From positions 186,001 through 250,000 of the forward strand of contig CAMDTW010000355.1 of assembly GCA_945910005.1 (NCBI GenBank): DNA of 64,000 nt. The letters are read 5' to 3'. Origin of the DNA: Isoperla grammatica (taxonomy: Eukaryota > Arthropoda > Insecta > Plecoptera > Perlodidae). The notes beneath the pieces were generated by a model, which saw nothing but the letters and a program-made list of their open reading frames with translations, searched no databases and was not told the origin of the DNA. Below, piece by piece: positions 10,101 to 24,006 of this stretch; the stretch's first letter is position 1, and each line of letters starts with the position of its first letter. The position numbers and the translations under genes were made by a program.

Positions 10101-11390
10101 ATTGGGGAGATTGTTAGGCGCTTGGATTGCAAAGAGGGCCGCAAGTATGACGGAGTGACGAGAGCCACATTGGGGAGTTTGAAAGGCGCTTGGATTGCAA
10201 AGAAGGCCGCAAGTATGACGGAATGACGAGAGCCACATTGGGGAGTTTGTAAGGCGCTTGGATTGCAAGGAGTGCCGCAAGTATGGTGGAGTGACGAGAG
10301 CCACATTGGGGAGATTGTTAGGCGCTTGGATTGCAAAGAGGGCCGCAAGTATGACGGAGTGGCGAGAGCCACATTGGGGAGATGTTAGGCACTTGGATTG
10401 CAAAGAGGGCCGCCAGTATGGGGGAGTGCCGAAAGCCACATTGGGGAGATGTATGCACTTGGATTGCAAAGAGGGCCGCAAGTATGGTGGAGTGCCGAGA
10501 GCCACATCGGGGAGATTGTTAGGCGCCTGGATTAAATAGAGGGCCGCATATATGAAGGTGTGGCGAGAGCCACATTGGGGAGATTGTTAGGCGTTTTGAT
10601 TGCAAAGAGGGCCGCAAGTATGACGGTGTGACGAGAGCCACATTGGGGAGATTGTTAGGCGTTTTGATTGCAAAGAGGGCCGCAAGTATGACGGTGTGAC
10701 GAGAACCACATTGGGGAGATTGTTAGGCGTTTTGATTGGAGCCACATCGGGGAGATTGTAAGGCGATCTGATTGCAAAGAGGGCCGCAAGTATGACGGAG
10801 TGACGAGAGCCACATTGGGGAGATTGTAAGGCAATTGTTAGGCGCTCTGATTGCAAAGAGGGCCGCGAGTATGGTGGAGTGACGAGAGCCACATTGGGGA
10901 GATTGTAAGGCGCTTGGATTGCAAAGAGGGCCGCAAGTATGACGGAGTGGCGAGAGTAACATTGAGGAGATGTTCAGCACTTGGATTGCAAAGAGGGCCG
11001 CAAGTATGGGGGAGTGCCGAGAGCCACATTGGGGAGATGTTAGGCACTTGGATTGCAAAGAGGGCCGCAAGTATGGTGGAGGGCCGAGAGCCACATTGGG
11101 GAGATTGTTAGGCGTTTTGATTGCAAAGAGGGCCGCAAGTATGGTGGAGTGACGAGAGCCATATTGGGGGGATTGTAACTCGCTTGGATTGCAAAGAGGG
11201 CCGCAAGTATGGCGGAGTGACGAGAGCCACATCGGGGAGATTGTTAGGCGCCTGGATTAAAAAGAGGGCCGCAAGTATGAAGGTGTGACGAGAGCCACAT
11301 TGGGGAGATTGTTAGGCGTTTTGATTGCAAAGAGGGCCGCAAGTATGACGGTGTGACGAGAGCCACATTGGGGAGATTGTTAGGCGTTTT
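7103..11390. repeat. Array 2: satellite block, 4.3 kb (about 63 monomers)
   Basis: Second longest block. From about 7283 to 8240 it parallels array 0 at 600 to 1560 with a constant offset of 6683. Short S monomers occur near 7900, 8893, 9143, 9532 and 10730, M markers near 8107 and 9737, and N markers near 8244 and 9886. Recurrence of these markers shows at least two internal blocks that lack linkers between them. Confidence 0.96.
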
Positions 11391-12062
11391 ATTGTCAAGA
11401 TAATTAACGCGAAAAAAATAAAAAAAAATACAGAAACAAATTTGAACCACACTTTTTTTAGCTACGAGCGCTTGAAAAAATAATTTCCCCTTAGTAAACC
11501 CTTCTCAACTTTGCTGCTCTGAATATGGAAGAAAAAAATCGTGGTGGTAACGGGTCTCGAACCCCGGACCTCTAAAACACTAGTCCACGACGCTACCGCG
11601 TACGCCATGCCTCACGATGGAAGTTGGATCGCTTAGACTGGTATAGATAACACACGGCTCTCAATGTATGCATGTAACGAAACATATATAGATTTACGAA
11701 CAGAAGGTTTCATTGGATTTAAAAAATATCCATGAGAATACGATCTGATAATAAAACCGCCGCAAATTGAGATATAAATTATATAAATGTGTGAAATAGG
11801 TGGAAAAAAAAAATGGGGGGTAATGGGTTTTGAACCCCAGACCTCAAGTATTCGAAGCTACGACGTTACTGCGTACGCCGTGCCAGCCGATAGAAATTGC
11901 CTCGCTTACACTGGTAAATAACACACTGCTCTCAATGTATGCAGGTATGAATCTCATTGTATCTCTATTCATTCTTAGTGTAATTGTAACTCCAAATATA
12001 GATAGATTTCCAAAAAGAGGCTTTCATTGGATTTAAAAAATATCCAAGAATATGATCTGATC
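11391..12062 (-). repeat. Linker 3, class I (672 bp)
   Basis: Element A is 11543-11614; element B is 11816-11887. The A flank reads catatatagattt, shared with linkers 6 and 9. Both T-runs are intact. Confidence 0.92.
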
Positions 12063-13413
12063 GCAAGTATGAAGGTGTGACGAGAGCCACATTGGGGAGA
12101 TTGTTAGGCGTTTTGATTGCAAAGAGGGCCGCAAGTATGGTGTAGTGACGAGAGCCATATTGGGGAGATTGTAAGGCGCTTGGATTGCAAAGAGGGCCGC
12201 AAGTATGACGGAGTGACGAGAGCCACATTGGGGAGATTGTAAGGCGATTGTTAGGCGCTCTGATTGCAAAGAGGGCCGCGAGTATGGCGGTGTGACGAGA
12301 GCCACATTGGGGAGATTGTAAGGCGCTTGGATTGCAAAGAGGGCCGCGAGAGTGACGGAGTGAAAGTGCCACCTTAGGGAGATTGTAAGGCGCTTGGATT
12401 GCAAAGAGGGCCGCAAGTATGACGGTGTGACGAGAGCCACATTGGGGAGATTGTTAGGCGCTTGGATTGCAAAGAGGGCCGCAAGCCTAACGAAATGACG
12501 AGAGCAACACTTGGGAGATTGTAAAGCGCTTGGATTGAAAAGAGGGCCGCAAGTATGGCGGTGTGACGAGAGCTACATTGGGGAGATTGTAAGGCGTTTG
12601 GATTGCAAAGAGGGCCGCAAGTATGGCGAAGTGGCGAGTGCCACATTAGGGAGATGTTAGGCACTTGGATTGCAAAGAGGGCCGCAAGTATGGTGGAGTG
12701 ATGAGAGCCACATTGGGGAGATTGTTAGGCGCTTGGACGGCAAAGAGGGCCGCAAGTATGACGGAGTGACGAGAGCCACATTGGGGAGTTTGTTAGGCGC
12801 TTGGATTGCAAAGAAGGCCGCAAGTATGACGGAATGACGAGAGCCACATTGGGGAGTTTGTAAGGCGCTTGGATTGCAAAGAGGGCCGCAAGTATGGTGT
12901 CGTGACGAGAGCCACATTGGGGAGATTGTTAGGCGCTTGGATTGCAAAGAGGGCCGCAAGTATGACGGAGTGGCGAGAGCCACATTGGAGAGATGTTAGG
13001 CACTTGGATTGCAAAGAGGGCCGCAAGTATGGGGGAGTGCCGAGAGCCACATTGGGGAGATGTTAGGCACTTGGATTGCAAAGAGGGCCGCAAGTATGGT
13101 GGAGTGCCGAGAGCCACATTGGGGAGATTGTTAGGCGTTTTGATTGCAAAGAGGGCCGCAAGTATGGTGGAGCGACGAGAGCTATATTGGGGAGATTGTA
13201 AGGCGCTTGGATTGCAAAGAGGGCCGCAAGTATGGCGGAGTGACGAGAGCCACATCGGGGAGATTGTTAGGCGCCTGGATTAAAAAGAGGGCCGCAAGTA
13301 TGAAGGTGTGACGAGAGCCACATTGGGGAGATTGTTAGGCGTTTTGATTGCAAAGAGGGCCGCAAGTATGACGGTGTGACGAGAGCCACATTGGGGAGAT
13401 TGTTAGGCGTTTT
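12063..13413. repeat. Array 3: satellite block, 1.35 kb (about 20 monomers)
   Basis: First array of H1. Marker M is near 12350 and N near 12487 (N here reads cctaacgaa). It contains the distinctive motifs atggtgtagtgacg near 12137, ttggacggcaaag near 12735 and atggtgtcgtgacg near 12896, which identify the same array in H2, H3 and partly H4. Confidence 0.95.
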
Positions 13414-14080
13414 ATTGTCAAGATAATTAACGCAAAAAAAATAAAAGAAATACAGAAACAAATTTGAACCACACGTTTTTAGCTACGAGCGCTTGAAAAA
13501 ATAATTTCCCCTTTGTAAACCCTTCTCAACTTTGCTGCTCTGAATATGGAAGAAAAAAATCGTGGTGGTAACGGGTCTCGAACCCCGGACCTCTAAAACA
13601 CTAGTCCACGACGCTACCGCGTACGCCATGCGTCACGATGGAAGTTGGATCGCTTAGACTGGTATAGATAACACACGGCTCTCAATGTATGCATGTAACG
13701 AAACATATATGGATTTACGAACAGAAGGTTTCATTGGATTTAAAAAATATCCATGAGAATACGATCTGATAATAAAACCGCCGCAAATTGAGATATAAAT
13801 TATATAAATGTGTGAAATAGGTGGAAAAAAAATGGGGGGTAATGGGTTTTGAACCCCAGACCTCAAGTATTCAAAGCTACGACGTTACTGCGTACGCCGT
13901 GCCAGCCGATAGAAATTGCCTCGCTTACACTGGTAAATAACACACTGCTCTCAATGTATGCAGGTATGAATCTCATTGTATCTCTATTCATTCTTAGTGT
14001 AATTGTAACTCCACATATAGATAGATTTCAAAAAGAGGCTTTCATTGGATTTAAAAAATATCCAAGAATATGATCTGATC
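13414..14080 (-). repeat. Linker 4, class II (667 bp)
   Basis: Element A is 13564-13635 with an acceptor-side change (tgcgtca instead of tgcctca); element B is 13835-13906. The B flank has lost one C (gatttcaaaaag instead of gatttccaaaaag), a change shared only with linkers 7 and 10. Confidence 0.92.
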
Positions 14081-16318
14081 GCAAGTATGAAGGTGTGACG
14101 AGAGCCACATTGGGGAGATTGTTAGGCGTTTTGATTGCAAAGAGGGCCGCAAGTATGGTGGAGTGACGAGAGCCATATTGGGGAGATTGTAAGGCGCTTG
14201 GATTGCAAAGAGGGCCGAAAGAATGGCGGAACGGCGAGAGCCCACATCGGGGAGATTGTTAGGCGTTTTGATTGCAAAGAGGGCCGCAAGTATGGTGGAG
14301 TGACGAGAGACACATTAGGGAGATTGTTAGGCGCTTGGATTGCAAAAGAGGGCCGCGAGTATGGCGGAGTGACGAGAGCCACATTGGGAAGATGTTAGGC
14401 ACTTGGATTGCAAAGAGGGCCGCAAGTATGGTGGAGTGCCGAGAGCCACATTGGGGAGATTGTAAAGCGCTTGGATTGCAAAGAGGGCCGCAAGTATGGC
14501 GGAGTGGCGAGAGCCACATTGGGGAGATGTTAGGCACTTGGATTGCAAAGAGGGCCGCAAGTATGGTGGAGTGCCGAGAGCCACATTGGGGAGATTGTTA
14601 GGCGTCTTGATTGCAAAGAGGGCCGCAAGTTTGGTGGAGTGACGAGAGCCATATTGGGGAGATTGTAAGGCGCTTGTATTGCAAAGAGGGCCGCAAGTAT
14701 GGCGGAGTGACGAGAGTCACATCGGGGAGATTGTTAGGGGCTTGGATTAAAAAGAGGGCCGCAAGTATGAAGGTGTGACGAGAGCCAGATTGGGGAGATT
14801 GTTAGGCGTTTTGATTGCAAAGGGGGCCGCAAGTATGACGGTGTTACGAGAGCCACATTGGGGAGATTGTTAGGCGTTTTGATTGGAGCCACATCGGGGA
14901 GATTGTAAGGCGCTCTGATTGCAAAGAAGGCCGCAAGTATGACGGAGTGACGAGAGCCACATTGCGGAGATTGTAAGGCGATTGTTAGCCGCTCTGATTG
15001 CAAAGAGGGCCACGAGTATGGCGGTGTGACGAGAGCCACATTGGGGAGATTGTAAGGAGCTTGGATTGCAAAGAGGGCGGCAAGAGTGACGGAGTGAAAG
15101 TGCCACCTTAGCGAGATTGTAAGGCGCTTGGATTGCAAAGAGGGCCGCAAGTATGACGGTGTGACGAGAGCCACATTGGGGAGATTGTTAGGCGCTTGGA
15201 TTGCAAAGAGGGCCGCAAGTCTAACGAAATGACGAGAGCAACACTGGGGAGATTGTAAAGCGCTTGGATTGAAAAGAGGGCCGCAAGTATGGCGGTGTGA
15301 CGAGAGCCACATTGGGGAGATTGTAAGGTGCTTGGATTGCAAAGAGGGCCGCAAGTATGGCGAAGTGGCGAGAGCCACATTAGGAAGATGTTAGGCACTT
15401 GGATTGCAAAGAGGGCCGCAAGTATAGTGGAGTGATGAGAGCCACATTGGGGAGTTTGTAAGGCGCTTGGATTGCAAAGAGGGCCGCAAGTATGACCGAG
15501 TGACGAGAGCCACATTGGGGAGTTTGTTAGGCGCTTGGATTGCAAAGTTGGCCGCAAGTATGACGGAATGACGAGAGCCCCATTGGGGAGTTTGTAAGGC
15601 GCTTGGATTGCAAAGAGGGCCGCAGTTATGGTGGAGTGACGTGAGCCACATTGGGGAGATTGTTAGGGGCTTGGATTGCAAAGAGGGCCGCAAGTATGAC
15701 GGAGTGGCGAGAGCCACATTAGGGAGATGTTAGGCACTTGGATTGCACAGAGGGCCGCAAGTATGGGGGATTGCCGAGAGCCACATTGGGGAGATGTTAG
15801 GCACTTGGATTGCAAAGAGGGCCGCAAGTATGGAGGAGTGCCGAGAGCCACATTGGGGAGATTGTTAGGCGTTTTGATTGCAAAGAGGGCCGCAAGTATG
15901 GTGGAGTGACGAGAGCCATATTGGGGAGATTGTAAGGCGCTTGGATTGCAAAGAGGGCCGCAAGTATGGCGGAGTGACGAGAGCCACATTGAGGAGATTG
16001 TTAGGCGTTTTGATTGCAAAGAGGGCCGCAAGTATGACGGTGTGACGAGAGCCACATTGGGGAGATTGTTAGGCGTTTTGATTGGAGCCACATCGGGGAG
16101 ATTGTAAGGCGCTCTGATTGCAAAGAGGGCCGCAAGTATGACGGAGTTTCGAGAGCCACATTGGGGAGATTGTAAGGCGATTGGATTGCAAAGAGGGCCG
16201 CAACAGTGACGGAGTGAAAGTGCCACCTTGGGGAGATTGTGAGGCGCTTGGATTGCAAAGAGGGCCGCAAGTATGACGGTGTGACGAGAGCCACATTGAG
16301 GAAATTGTTAGGCGTTTT
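14081..16318. repeat. Array 4: satellite block, 2.24 kb (about 33 monomers)
   Basis: Second array of H1. S markers lie near 14877 and 16076, M near 15085 and 16205, N near 15220. The second M has an acagtgacgg variant. Confidence 0.95.
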
Positions 16319-16988
16319 ATTGTCAAGATAATTAACGCAAAAAAAATTAAAAAAATACAGAAACAAATTTGAACCACACGTTTTTTAGCTACGAGCGCTT
16401 GAAAAAATAATTTCCCCTTAGTAAACCCTTCTCAACTTTGCTGCTCTGAATATGGAAGAATAAAATCGTGGTGGTAACGGGTCTCGAACCCCGGAGCTCT
16501 AAAACACTATTCCACGACGCTACCGCGTACGCCATGCCTCACGATGGAAGTAGGATCGCTTAGACTGGTTAGATAACACACGGCTCTCAATGTATGCATG
16601 TAACGAAACATATATGGATTTACGAACAGAAGGTTTCATTGGATTTAAAAAATATCCATGAGAATACGATCTGATAATAAAACCGCGTCAAATTGAGATA
16701 TAAATTATATAAATGTGTGAAATAGGTGGAAAAAAAAAATGGGGGGTAATGGGTTTTGAACCCCAGACCTCAAGTATTCGAAGCTACGACGTTACTGCGT
16801 ACGCCGTGCCAGCCGATAGAAATTGCCTCGCTTACACTGGTAATTAACACACTGCTCTCAATGTATGCAGGTATGAATCTCATTGTATCTCTATTCATTC
16901 TTAGTGTAATTGTAACTCCAAATATAGGTAGATTTCCAAAAAGAGGCTTTCATTGGATTTAAAAAATATCCAAGAATATGATCTGATC
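16319..16988 (-). repeat. Linker 5, class III (670 bp)
   Basis: Element A is 16470-16541; the T-run after it is broken (gaataaaatcg), and the element reads cggagctc and ctattcc where others have cggacctc and ctagtcc. Element B is 16742-16813. Also class-specific are actggttagataac and ggtaattaacac. Confidence 0.92.
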
Positions 16989-18409
16989 GCAAGTATGAAG
17001 GTGTGACGAGAGCCACATTGGGGAGATTGTTAGGCGTTTTGATTGCAAAGAGGGCCGCAAGTATGGTGGAGTGACGAGAGCCATATTGGGGAGATTGAAA
17101 GGCGCTTGGATTGCAAAGAGGGCCGCATGAATGGCGGAGTGGCGAGAGCCCACATCGGGGAGATTGTTAGGCGTTTTGATTGCAAAGAGGGCCGCAAGTA
17201 TGGTGGAGTGACGAGAGACACATTGGGGAGATTGTTAGGCGCTTGGATTGCAAAAGAGGGCCGCGAGTATGGCGGAGTGACGAAAGCCACATTGGGGAGA
17301 TGTAAGGCACTTGGATTGCAAAGAGGGCCGCAAGTATGGCGGAGTGACGAGAGCCACATTGGGGAGATGTTAGGCACTTGGATTGCAAAGAGGGCCGCAA
17401 GTATGGTGGAGTGCCGAGAGCCACATTGGGGAGATTGTAAGGCGCTTGGATTGCAAAGAGGGCCGCAAGTATGGTGGAGTGGCGAGAGCCACATTGGGGA
17501 GATTGTTAGGCGTCTTGATTGCAAAGAGGGCCGCAAGTATGGTGGAGTGACGAGAGCCATATTGGGGAGATTGTAAGGCGCTTGTATTGCAAAGAGGGCC
17601 GCAAGTATGGCGGAGTGACGAGAGTCACATCGGGGAGATTGTTAGGCGCTTGGATTAAAAAGAGGGCCGCAAGTATGAAGGTGTGACGAGAGCCAGATTG
17701 GGGAGATTGTTAGGCGTTTTGATTGCAAAGAGGGCCGCAAGTATGACGGAGTGACGAGAGCCACATTGGGGAGATTGTAAGGCGATTGTTAGGCGCTCTG
17801 ATTGCAAAGAGGGCCGCGAGTATGGCGGTGTGACGAGAGCCACATTGGGGAGATTGTAAGGCGCTTGGATTGCAAAGAGGGCCGCAAGAGTGACGGAGTG
17901 AAAGTGCCACCTTAGGGAGATTGTAAGGCGCTTGGATTGCAAAGAGGGCCAAAAGTATGACGGTGTGACGAGAGCCACATTGGGGAGATTGTTAGGCGCT
18001 TGGATTGCAAAGAGGGCCGCAAGTCTAACGAAATGACGAGAGCAACACTGGGGAGATTGTAAAGCGCTTGGATTGAAAAGAGGGCCGAGAGTATGGCGGT
18101 GTGACGAGAGCCACATTGGGGAGATTGTAAGGCGCTTGGATTGCAAAGAGGGCCGCAAGTATGGCGAAGTGGCGAGAGCCACATTAGGGAGATGTTAGGC
18201 ACTTGGATTGCAAAGAGGGCCGCAAGTATGGTGGAGTGATGAGAGCCACATTGGGGAGTTTGTAAGGCGCTTGGATTGCAAAGAGGGCCGAGAGTATGAC
18301 GGAGTGACGAGAGCCACATTGGGGAGTTTGTTAGGCGCTTGGATTGCAAAGAAGGCCGCAAGTATGACGGAATGACGAGAGCCACATTGGGGAGATTGTT
18401 AGGCGTTTT
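16989..18409. repeat. Array 5: satellite block, 1.42 kb (about 21 monomers)
   Basis: Third array of H1. M is near 17887 and N near 18025. The variant gagggccaaaagtatg near 17946 and gagggccgagagtatg near 18084 and 18286 are diagnostic for this array type. Confidence 0.95.
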
Positions 18410-19080
18410 ATTGTCAAGATAATTAACGCAAAAAAAATTAAAAAAATACAGAAACAAATTTGAACCACACGTTTTTTAGCTACGAGCGCTTGAAAAAATA
18501 ATTTCCCCTTAGTAAACCCTTCTCAACTTTGCTGCTCTGAATATGGAAGAAAAAAATCGTGGTGGTAACGGGTCTCGAACCCCGGACCTCTAAAACACTA
18601 GTCCACGACGCTACCGCGTACGCCATGCCTCACGATGGAAGTTGGATCGCTTAGACTGGTATAGATAACACACGGCTCTCAATGTATGCATGTAACGAAA
18701 CATATATAGATTTACGAACAGAAGGTTTCATTGGATTTAAAAAATATCCATGAGAATACGATCTGATAATAAAACCGCCGCAAATTGAGATATAAATTAT
18801 ATAAATGTGTGAAATAGGTGGAAAAAAAAAATGGGGGGTAATGGGTTTTGAACCCCAGACCTCAAGTATTCGAAGCTACGACGTTACTGCGTACGCCGTG
18901 CCAGCCGATAGAAATTGCCTCGCTTACACTGGTAAATAACACACTGCTCTCAATGTATGCAGGTATGAATCTCATTGTATCTCTATTCATTCTTAGTGTA
19001 ATTGTAACTCCAAATATAGATAGATTTCCAAAAAGAGGCTTTCATTGGATTTAAAAAATATCCAAGAATATGATCTGATC
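18410..19080 (-). repeat. Linker 6, class I (671 bp)
   Basis: Element A is 18561-18632; element B is 18834-18905. It differs from linker 3 chiefly in homopolymer length and ...cacgttttttagc. Confidence 0.92.
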
Positions 19081-20431
19081 GCAAGTATGAAGGTGTGACG
19101 AGAGCCACATTGGGGAGATTGTTAGGCGTTTTGATTGCAAAGAGGGCCGCAAGTATGGTGTAGTGACGAGAGCCATATTGGGGAGATTGTAAGGCGCTTG
19201 GATTGCAAAGAGGGCCGCAAGTATGACGGAGTGACGAGAGCCACATTGGGGAGATTGTAAGGCGATTGTTAGGCGCTCTGATTGCAAAGAGGGCCGCGAG
19301 TATGGCGGTGTGACGAGAGCCACATTGGGGAGATTGTAAGGCGCTTGGATTGCAAAGAGGGCCGCGAGAGTGACGGAGTGAAAGTGCCACCTTAGGGAGA
19401 TTGTAAGGCGCTTGGATTGCAAAGAGGGCCGCAAGTATGACGGTGTGACGAGAGCCACATTGGGGAGATTGTTAGGCGCTTGGATTGCAAAGAGGGCCGC
19501 AAGCCTAACGAAATGACGAGAGCAACACTTGGGAGATTGTAAAGCGCTTGGATTGAAAAGAGGGCCGCAAGTATGGCGGTGTGACGAGAGCTACATTGGG
19601 GAGATTGTAAGGCGTTTGGATTGCAAAGAGGGCCGCAAGTATGGCGAAGTGGCGAGTGCCACATTAGGGAGATGTTAGGCACTTGGATTGCAAAGAGGGC
19701 CGCAAGTATGGTGGAGTGATGAGAGCCACATTGGGGAGATTGTTAGGCGCTTGGACGGCAAAGAGGGCCGCAAGTATGACGGAGTGACGAGAGCCACATT
19801 GGGGAGTTTGTTAGGCGCTTGGATTGCAAAGAAGGCCGCAAGTATGACGGAATGACGAGAGCCACATTGGGGAGTTTGTAAGGCGCTTGGATTGCAAAGA
19901 GGGCCGCAAGTATGGTGTCGTGACGAGAGCCACATTAGGGAGATTGTTAGGCGCTTGGATTGCAAAGAGGGCCGCAAGTATGACGGAGTGGCGAGAGCCA
20001 CATTGGAGAGATGTTAGGCACTTGGATTGCAAAGAGGGCCGCAAGTATGGGGGAGTGCCGAGAGCCACATTGGGGAGATGTTAGGCACTTGGATTGCAAA
20101 GAGGGCCGCAAGTATGGTGGAGTGCCGAGAGCCACATTGGGGAGATTGTTAGGCGTTTTGATTGCAAAGAGGGCCGCAAGTATGGTGGAGCGACGAGAGC
20201 TATATTGGGGAGATTGTAAGGCGCTTGGATTGCAAAGAGGGCCGCAAGTATGGCGGAGTGACGAGAGCCACATCGGGGAGATTGTTAGGCGCCTGGATTA
20301 AAAAGAGGGCCGCAAGTATGAAGGTGTGACGAGAGCCACATTGGGGAGATTGTTAGGCGTTTTGATTGCAAAGAGGGCCGCAAGTATGACGGTGTGACGA
20401 GAGCCACATTGGGGAGATTGTTAGGCGTTTT
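19081..20431. repeat. Array 6: satellite block, 1.35 kb
   Basis: Same length and monomer order as array 3. M is near 19370 and N near 19505. One visible difference is cattaggg at about 19934. Confidence 0.95.
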
Positions 20432-21098
20432 ATTGTCAAGATAATTAACGCAAAAAAAATAAAAGAAATACAGAAACAAATTTGAACCACACGTTTTTAG
20501 CTACGAGCGCTTGAAAAAATAATTTCCCCTTTGTAAACCCTTCTCAACTTTGCTGCTCTGAATATGGAAGAAAAAAATCGTGGTGGTAACGGGTCTCGAA
20601 CCCCGGACCTCTAAAACACTAGTCCACGACGCTACCGCGTACGCCATGCGTCACGATGGAAGTTGGATCGCTTAGACTGGTATAGATAACACACGGCTCT
20701 CAATGTATGCATGTAACGAAACATATATGGATTTACGAACAGAAGGTTTCATTGGATTTAAAAAATATCCATGAGAATACGATCTGATAATAAAACCGCC
20801 GCAAATTGAGATATAAATTATATAAATGTGTGAAATAGGTGGAAAAAAAATGGGGGGTAATGGGTTTTGAACCCCAGACCTCAAGTATTCAAAGCTACGA
20901 CGTTACTGCGTACGCCGTGCCAGCCGATAGAAATTGCCTCGCTTACACTGGTAAATAACACACTGCTCTCAATGTATGCAGGTATGAATCTCATTGTATC
21001 TCTATTCATTCTTAGTGTAATTGTAACTCCACATATAGATAGATTTCAAAAAGAGGCTTTCATTGGATTTAAAAAATATCCAAGAATATGATCTGATC
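20432..21098 (-). repeat. Linker 7, class II (667 bp)
   Basis: Element A is 20582-20653; element B is 20853-20924. It carries the same single-C loss in the B flank as linker 4. Confidence 0.92.
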
Positions 21099-23336
21099 GC
21101 AAGTATGAAGGTGTGACGAGAGCCACATTGGGGAGATTGTTAGGCGTTTTGATTGCAAAGAGGGCCGCAAGTATGGTGGAGTGACGAGAGCCATATTGGG
21201 GAGATTGTAAGGCGCTTGGATTGCAAAGAGGGCCGAAAGAATGGCGGAACGGCGAGAGCCCACATCGGGGAGATTGTTAGGCGTTTTGATTGCAAAGAGG
21301 GCCGCAAGTATGGTGGAGTGACGAGAGACACATTAGGGAGATTGTTAGGCGCTTGGATTGCAAAAGAGGGCCGCGAGTATGGCGGAGTGACGAGAGCCAC
21401 ATTGGGAAGATGTTAGGCACTTGGATTGCAAAGAGGGCCGCAAGTATGGTGGAGTGCCGAGAGCCACATTGGGGAGATTGTAAAGCGCTTGGATTGCAAA
21501 GAGGGCCGCAAGTATGGCGGAGTGGCGAGAGCCACATTGGGGAGATGTTAGGCACTTGGATTGCAAAGAGGGCCGCAAGTATGGTGGAGTGCCGAGAGCC
21601 ACATTGGGGAGATTGTTAGGCGTCTTGATTGCAAAGAGGGCCGCAAGTTTGGTGGAGTGACGAGAGCCATATTGGGGAGATTGTAAGGCGCTTGTATTGC
21701 AAAGAGGGCCGCAAGTATGGCGGAGTGACGAGAGTCACATCGGGGAGATTGTTAGGGGCTTGGATTAAAAAGAGGGCCGCAAGTATGAAGGTGTGACGAG
21801 AGCCAGATTGGGGAGATTGTTAGGCGTTTTGATTGCAAAGGGGGCCGCAAGTATGACGGTGTTACGAGAGCCACATTGGGGAGATTGTTAGGCGTTTTGA
21901 TTGGAGCCACATCGGGGAGATTGTAAGGCGCTCTGATTGCAAAGAAGGCCGCAAGTATGACGGAGTGACGAGAGCCACATTGCGGAGATTGTAAGGCGAT
22001 TGTTAGCCGCTCTGATTGCAAAGAGGGCCACGAGTATGGCGGTGTGACGAGAGCCACATTGGGGAGATTGTAAGGAGCTTGGATTGCAAAGAGGGCCGCA
22101 AGAGTGACGGAGTGAAAGTGCCACCTTAGCGAGATTGTAAGGCGCTTGGATTGCAAAGAGGGCCGCAAGTATGACGGTGTGACGAGAGCCACATTGGGGA
22201 GATTGTTAGGCGCTTGGATTGCAAAGAGGGCCGCAAGTCTAACGAAATGACGAGAGCAACACTGGGGAGATTGTAAAGCGCTTGGATTGAAAAGAGGGCC
22301 GCAAGTATGGCGGTGTGACGAGAGCCACATTGGGGAGATTGTAAGGTGCTTGGATTGCAAAGAGGGCCGCAAGTATGGCGAAGTGGCGAGAGCCACATTA
22401 GGAAGATGTTAGGCACTTGGATTGCAAAGAGGGCCGCAAGTATAGTGGAGTGATGAGAGCCACATTGGGGAGTTTGTAAGGCGCTTGGATTGCAAAGAGG
22501 GCCGCAAGTATGACCGAGTGACGAGAGCCACATTGGGGAGTTTGTTAGGCGCTTGGATTGCAAAGTTGGCCGCAAGTATGACGGAATGACGAGAGCCCCA
22601 TTGGGGAGTTTGTAAGGCGCTTGGATTGCAAAGAGGGCCGCAGTTATGGTGGAGTGACGTGAGCCACATTGGGGAGATTGTTAGGGGCTTGGATTGCAAA
22701 GAGGGCCGCAAGTATGACGGAGTGGCGAGAGCCACATTAGGGAGATGTTAGGCACTTGGATTGCACAGAGGGCCGCAAGTATGGGGGATTGCCGAGAGCC
22801 ACATTGGGGAGATGTTAGGCACTTGGATTGCAAAGAGGGCCGCAAGTATGGAGGAGTGCCGAGAGCCACATTGGGGAGATTGTTAGGCGTTTTGATTGCA
22901 AAGAGGGCCGCAAGTATGGTGGAGTGACGAGAGCCATATTGGGGAGATTGTAAGGCGCTTGGATTGCAAAGAGGGCCGCAAGTATGGCGGAGTGACGAGA
23001 GCCACATTGAGGAGATTGTTAGGCGTTTTGATTGCAAAGAGGGCCGCAAGTATGACGGTGTGACGAGAGCCACATTGGGGAGATTGTTAGGCGTTTTGAT
23101 TGGAGCCACATCGGGGAGATTGTAAGGCGCTCTGATTGCAAAGAGGGCCGCAAGTATGACGGAGTTTCGAGAGCCACATTGGGGAGATTGTAAGGCGATT
23201 GGATTGCAAAGAGGGCCGCAACAGTGACGGAGTGAAAGTGCCACCTTGGGGAGATTGTGAGGCGCTTGGATTGCAAAGAGGGCCGCAAGTATGACGGTGT
23301 GACGAGAGCCACATTGAGGAAATTGTTAGGCGTTTT
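21099..23336. repeat. Array 7: satellite block, 2.24 kb
   Basis: Same length and order as array 4: S near 21896 and 23094, M near 22103 and 23222, N near 22237. Confidence 0.95.
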
Positions 23337-24006
23337 ATTGTCAAGATAATTAACGCAAAAAAAATTAAAAAAATACAGAAACAAATTTGAACCACACGTT
23401 TTTTAGCTACGAGCGCTTGAAAAAATAATTTCCCCTTAGTAAACCCTTCTCAACTTTGCTGCTCTGAATATGGAAGAATAAAATCGTGGTGGTAACGGGT
23501 CTCGAACCCCGGAGCTCTAAAACACTATTCCACGACGCTACCGCGTACGCCATGCCTCACGATGGAAGTAGGATCGCTTAGACTGGTTAGATAACACACG
23601 GCTCTCAATGTATGCATGTAACGAAACATATATGGATTTACGAACAGAAGGTTTCATTGGATTTAAAAAATATCCATGAGAATACGATCTGATAATAAAA
23701 CCGCGTCAAATTGAGATATAAATTATATAAATGTGTGAAATAGGTGGAAAAAAAAAATGGGGGGTAATGGGTTTTGAACCCCAGACCTCAAGTATTCGAA
23801 GCTACGACGTTACTGCGTACGCCGTGCCAGCCGATAGAAATTGCCTCGCTTACACTGGTAATTAACACACTGCTCTCAATGTATGCAGGTATGAATCTCA
23901 TTGTATCTCTATTCATTCTTAGTGTAATTGTAACTCCAAATATAGGTAGATTTCCAAAAAGAGGCTTTCATTGGATTTAAAAAATATCCAAGAATATGAT
24001 CTGATC
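23337..24006 (-). repeat. Linker 8, class III (670 bp)
   Basis: Element A is 23488-23559 with the broken T-run; element B is 23760-23831. It matches linker 5. Confidence 0.92.

Larger units (their letters stand above)
11391..18409. repeat. Higher-order unit H1 (~7.02 kb)
   Basis: Unit made of linker 3 (class I), array 3, linker 4 (class II), array 4, linker 5 (class III) and array 5. It matches H2 with a constant offset of 7018 bp and only scattered single-base differences seen by eye (for example near 12926, where gggg in H1 is aggg in H2, and near 15078, where cggc in H1 is ccgc in H2). The match stops just left of linker 3, where 11352 has gtgtgacg against aatgacg at 18371. Confidence 0.93.
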
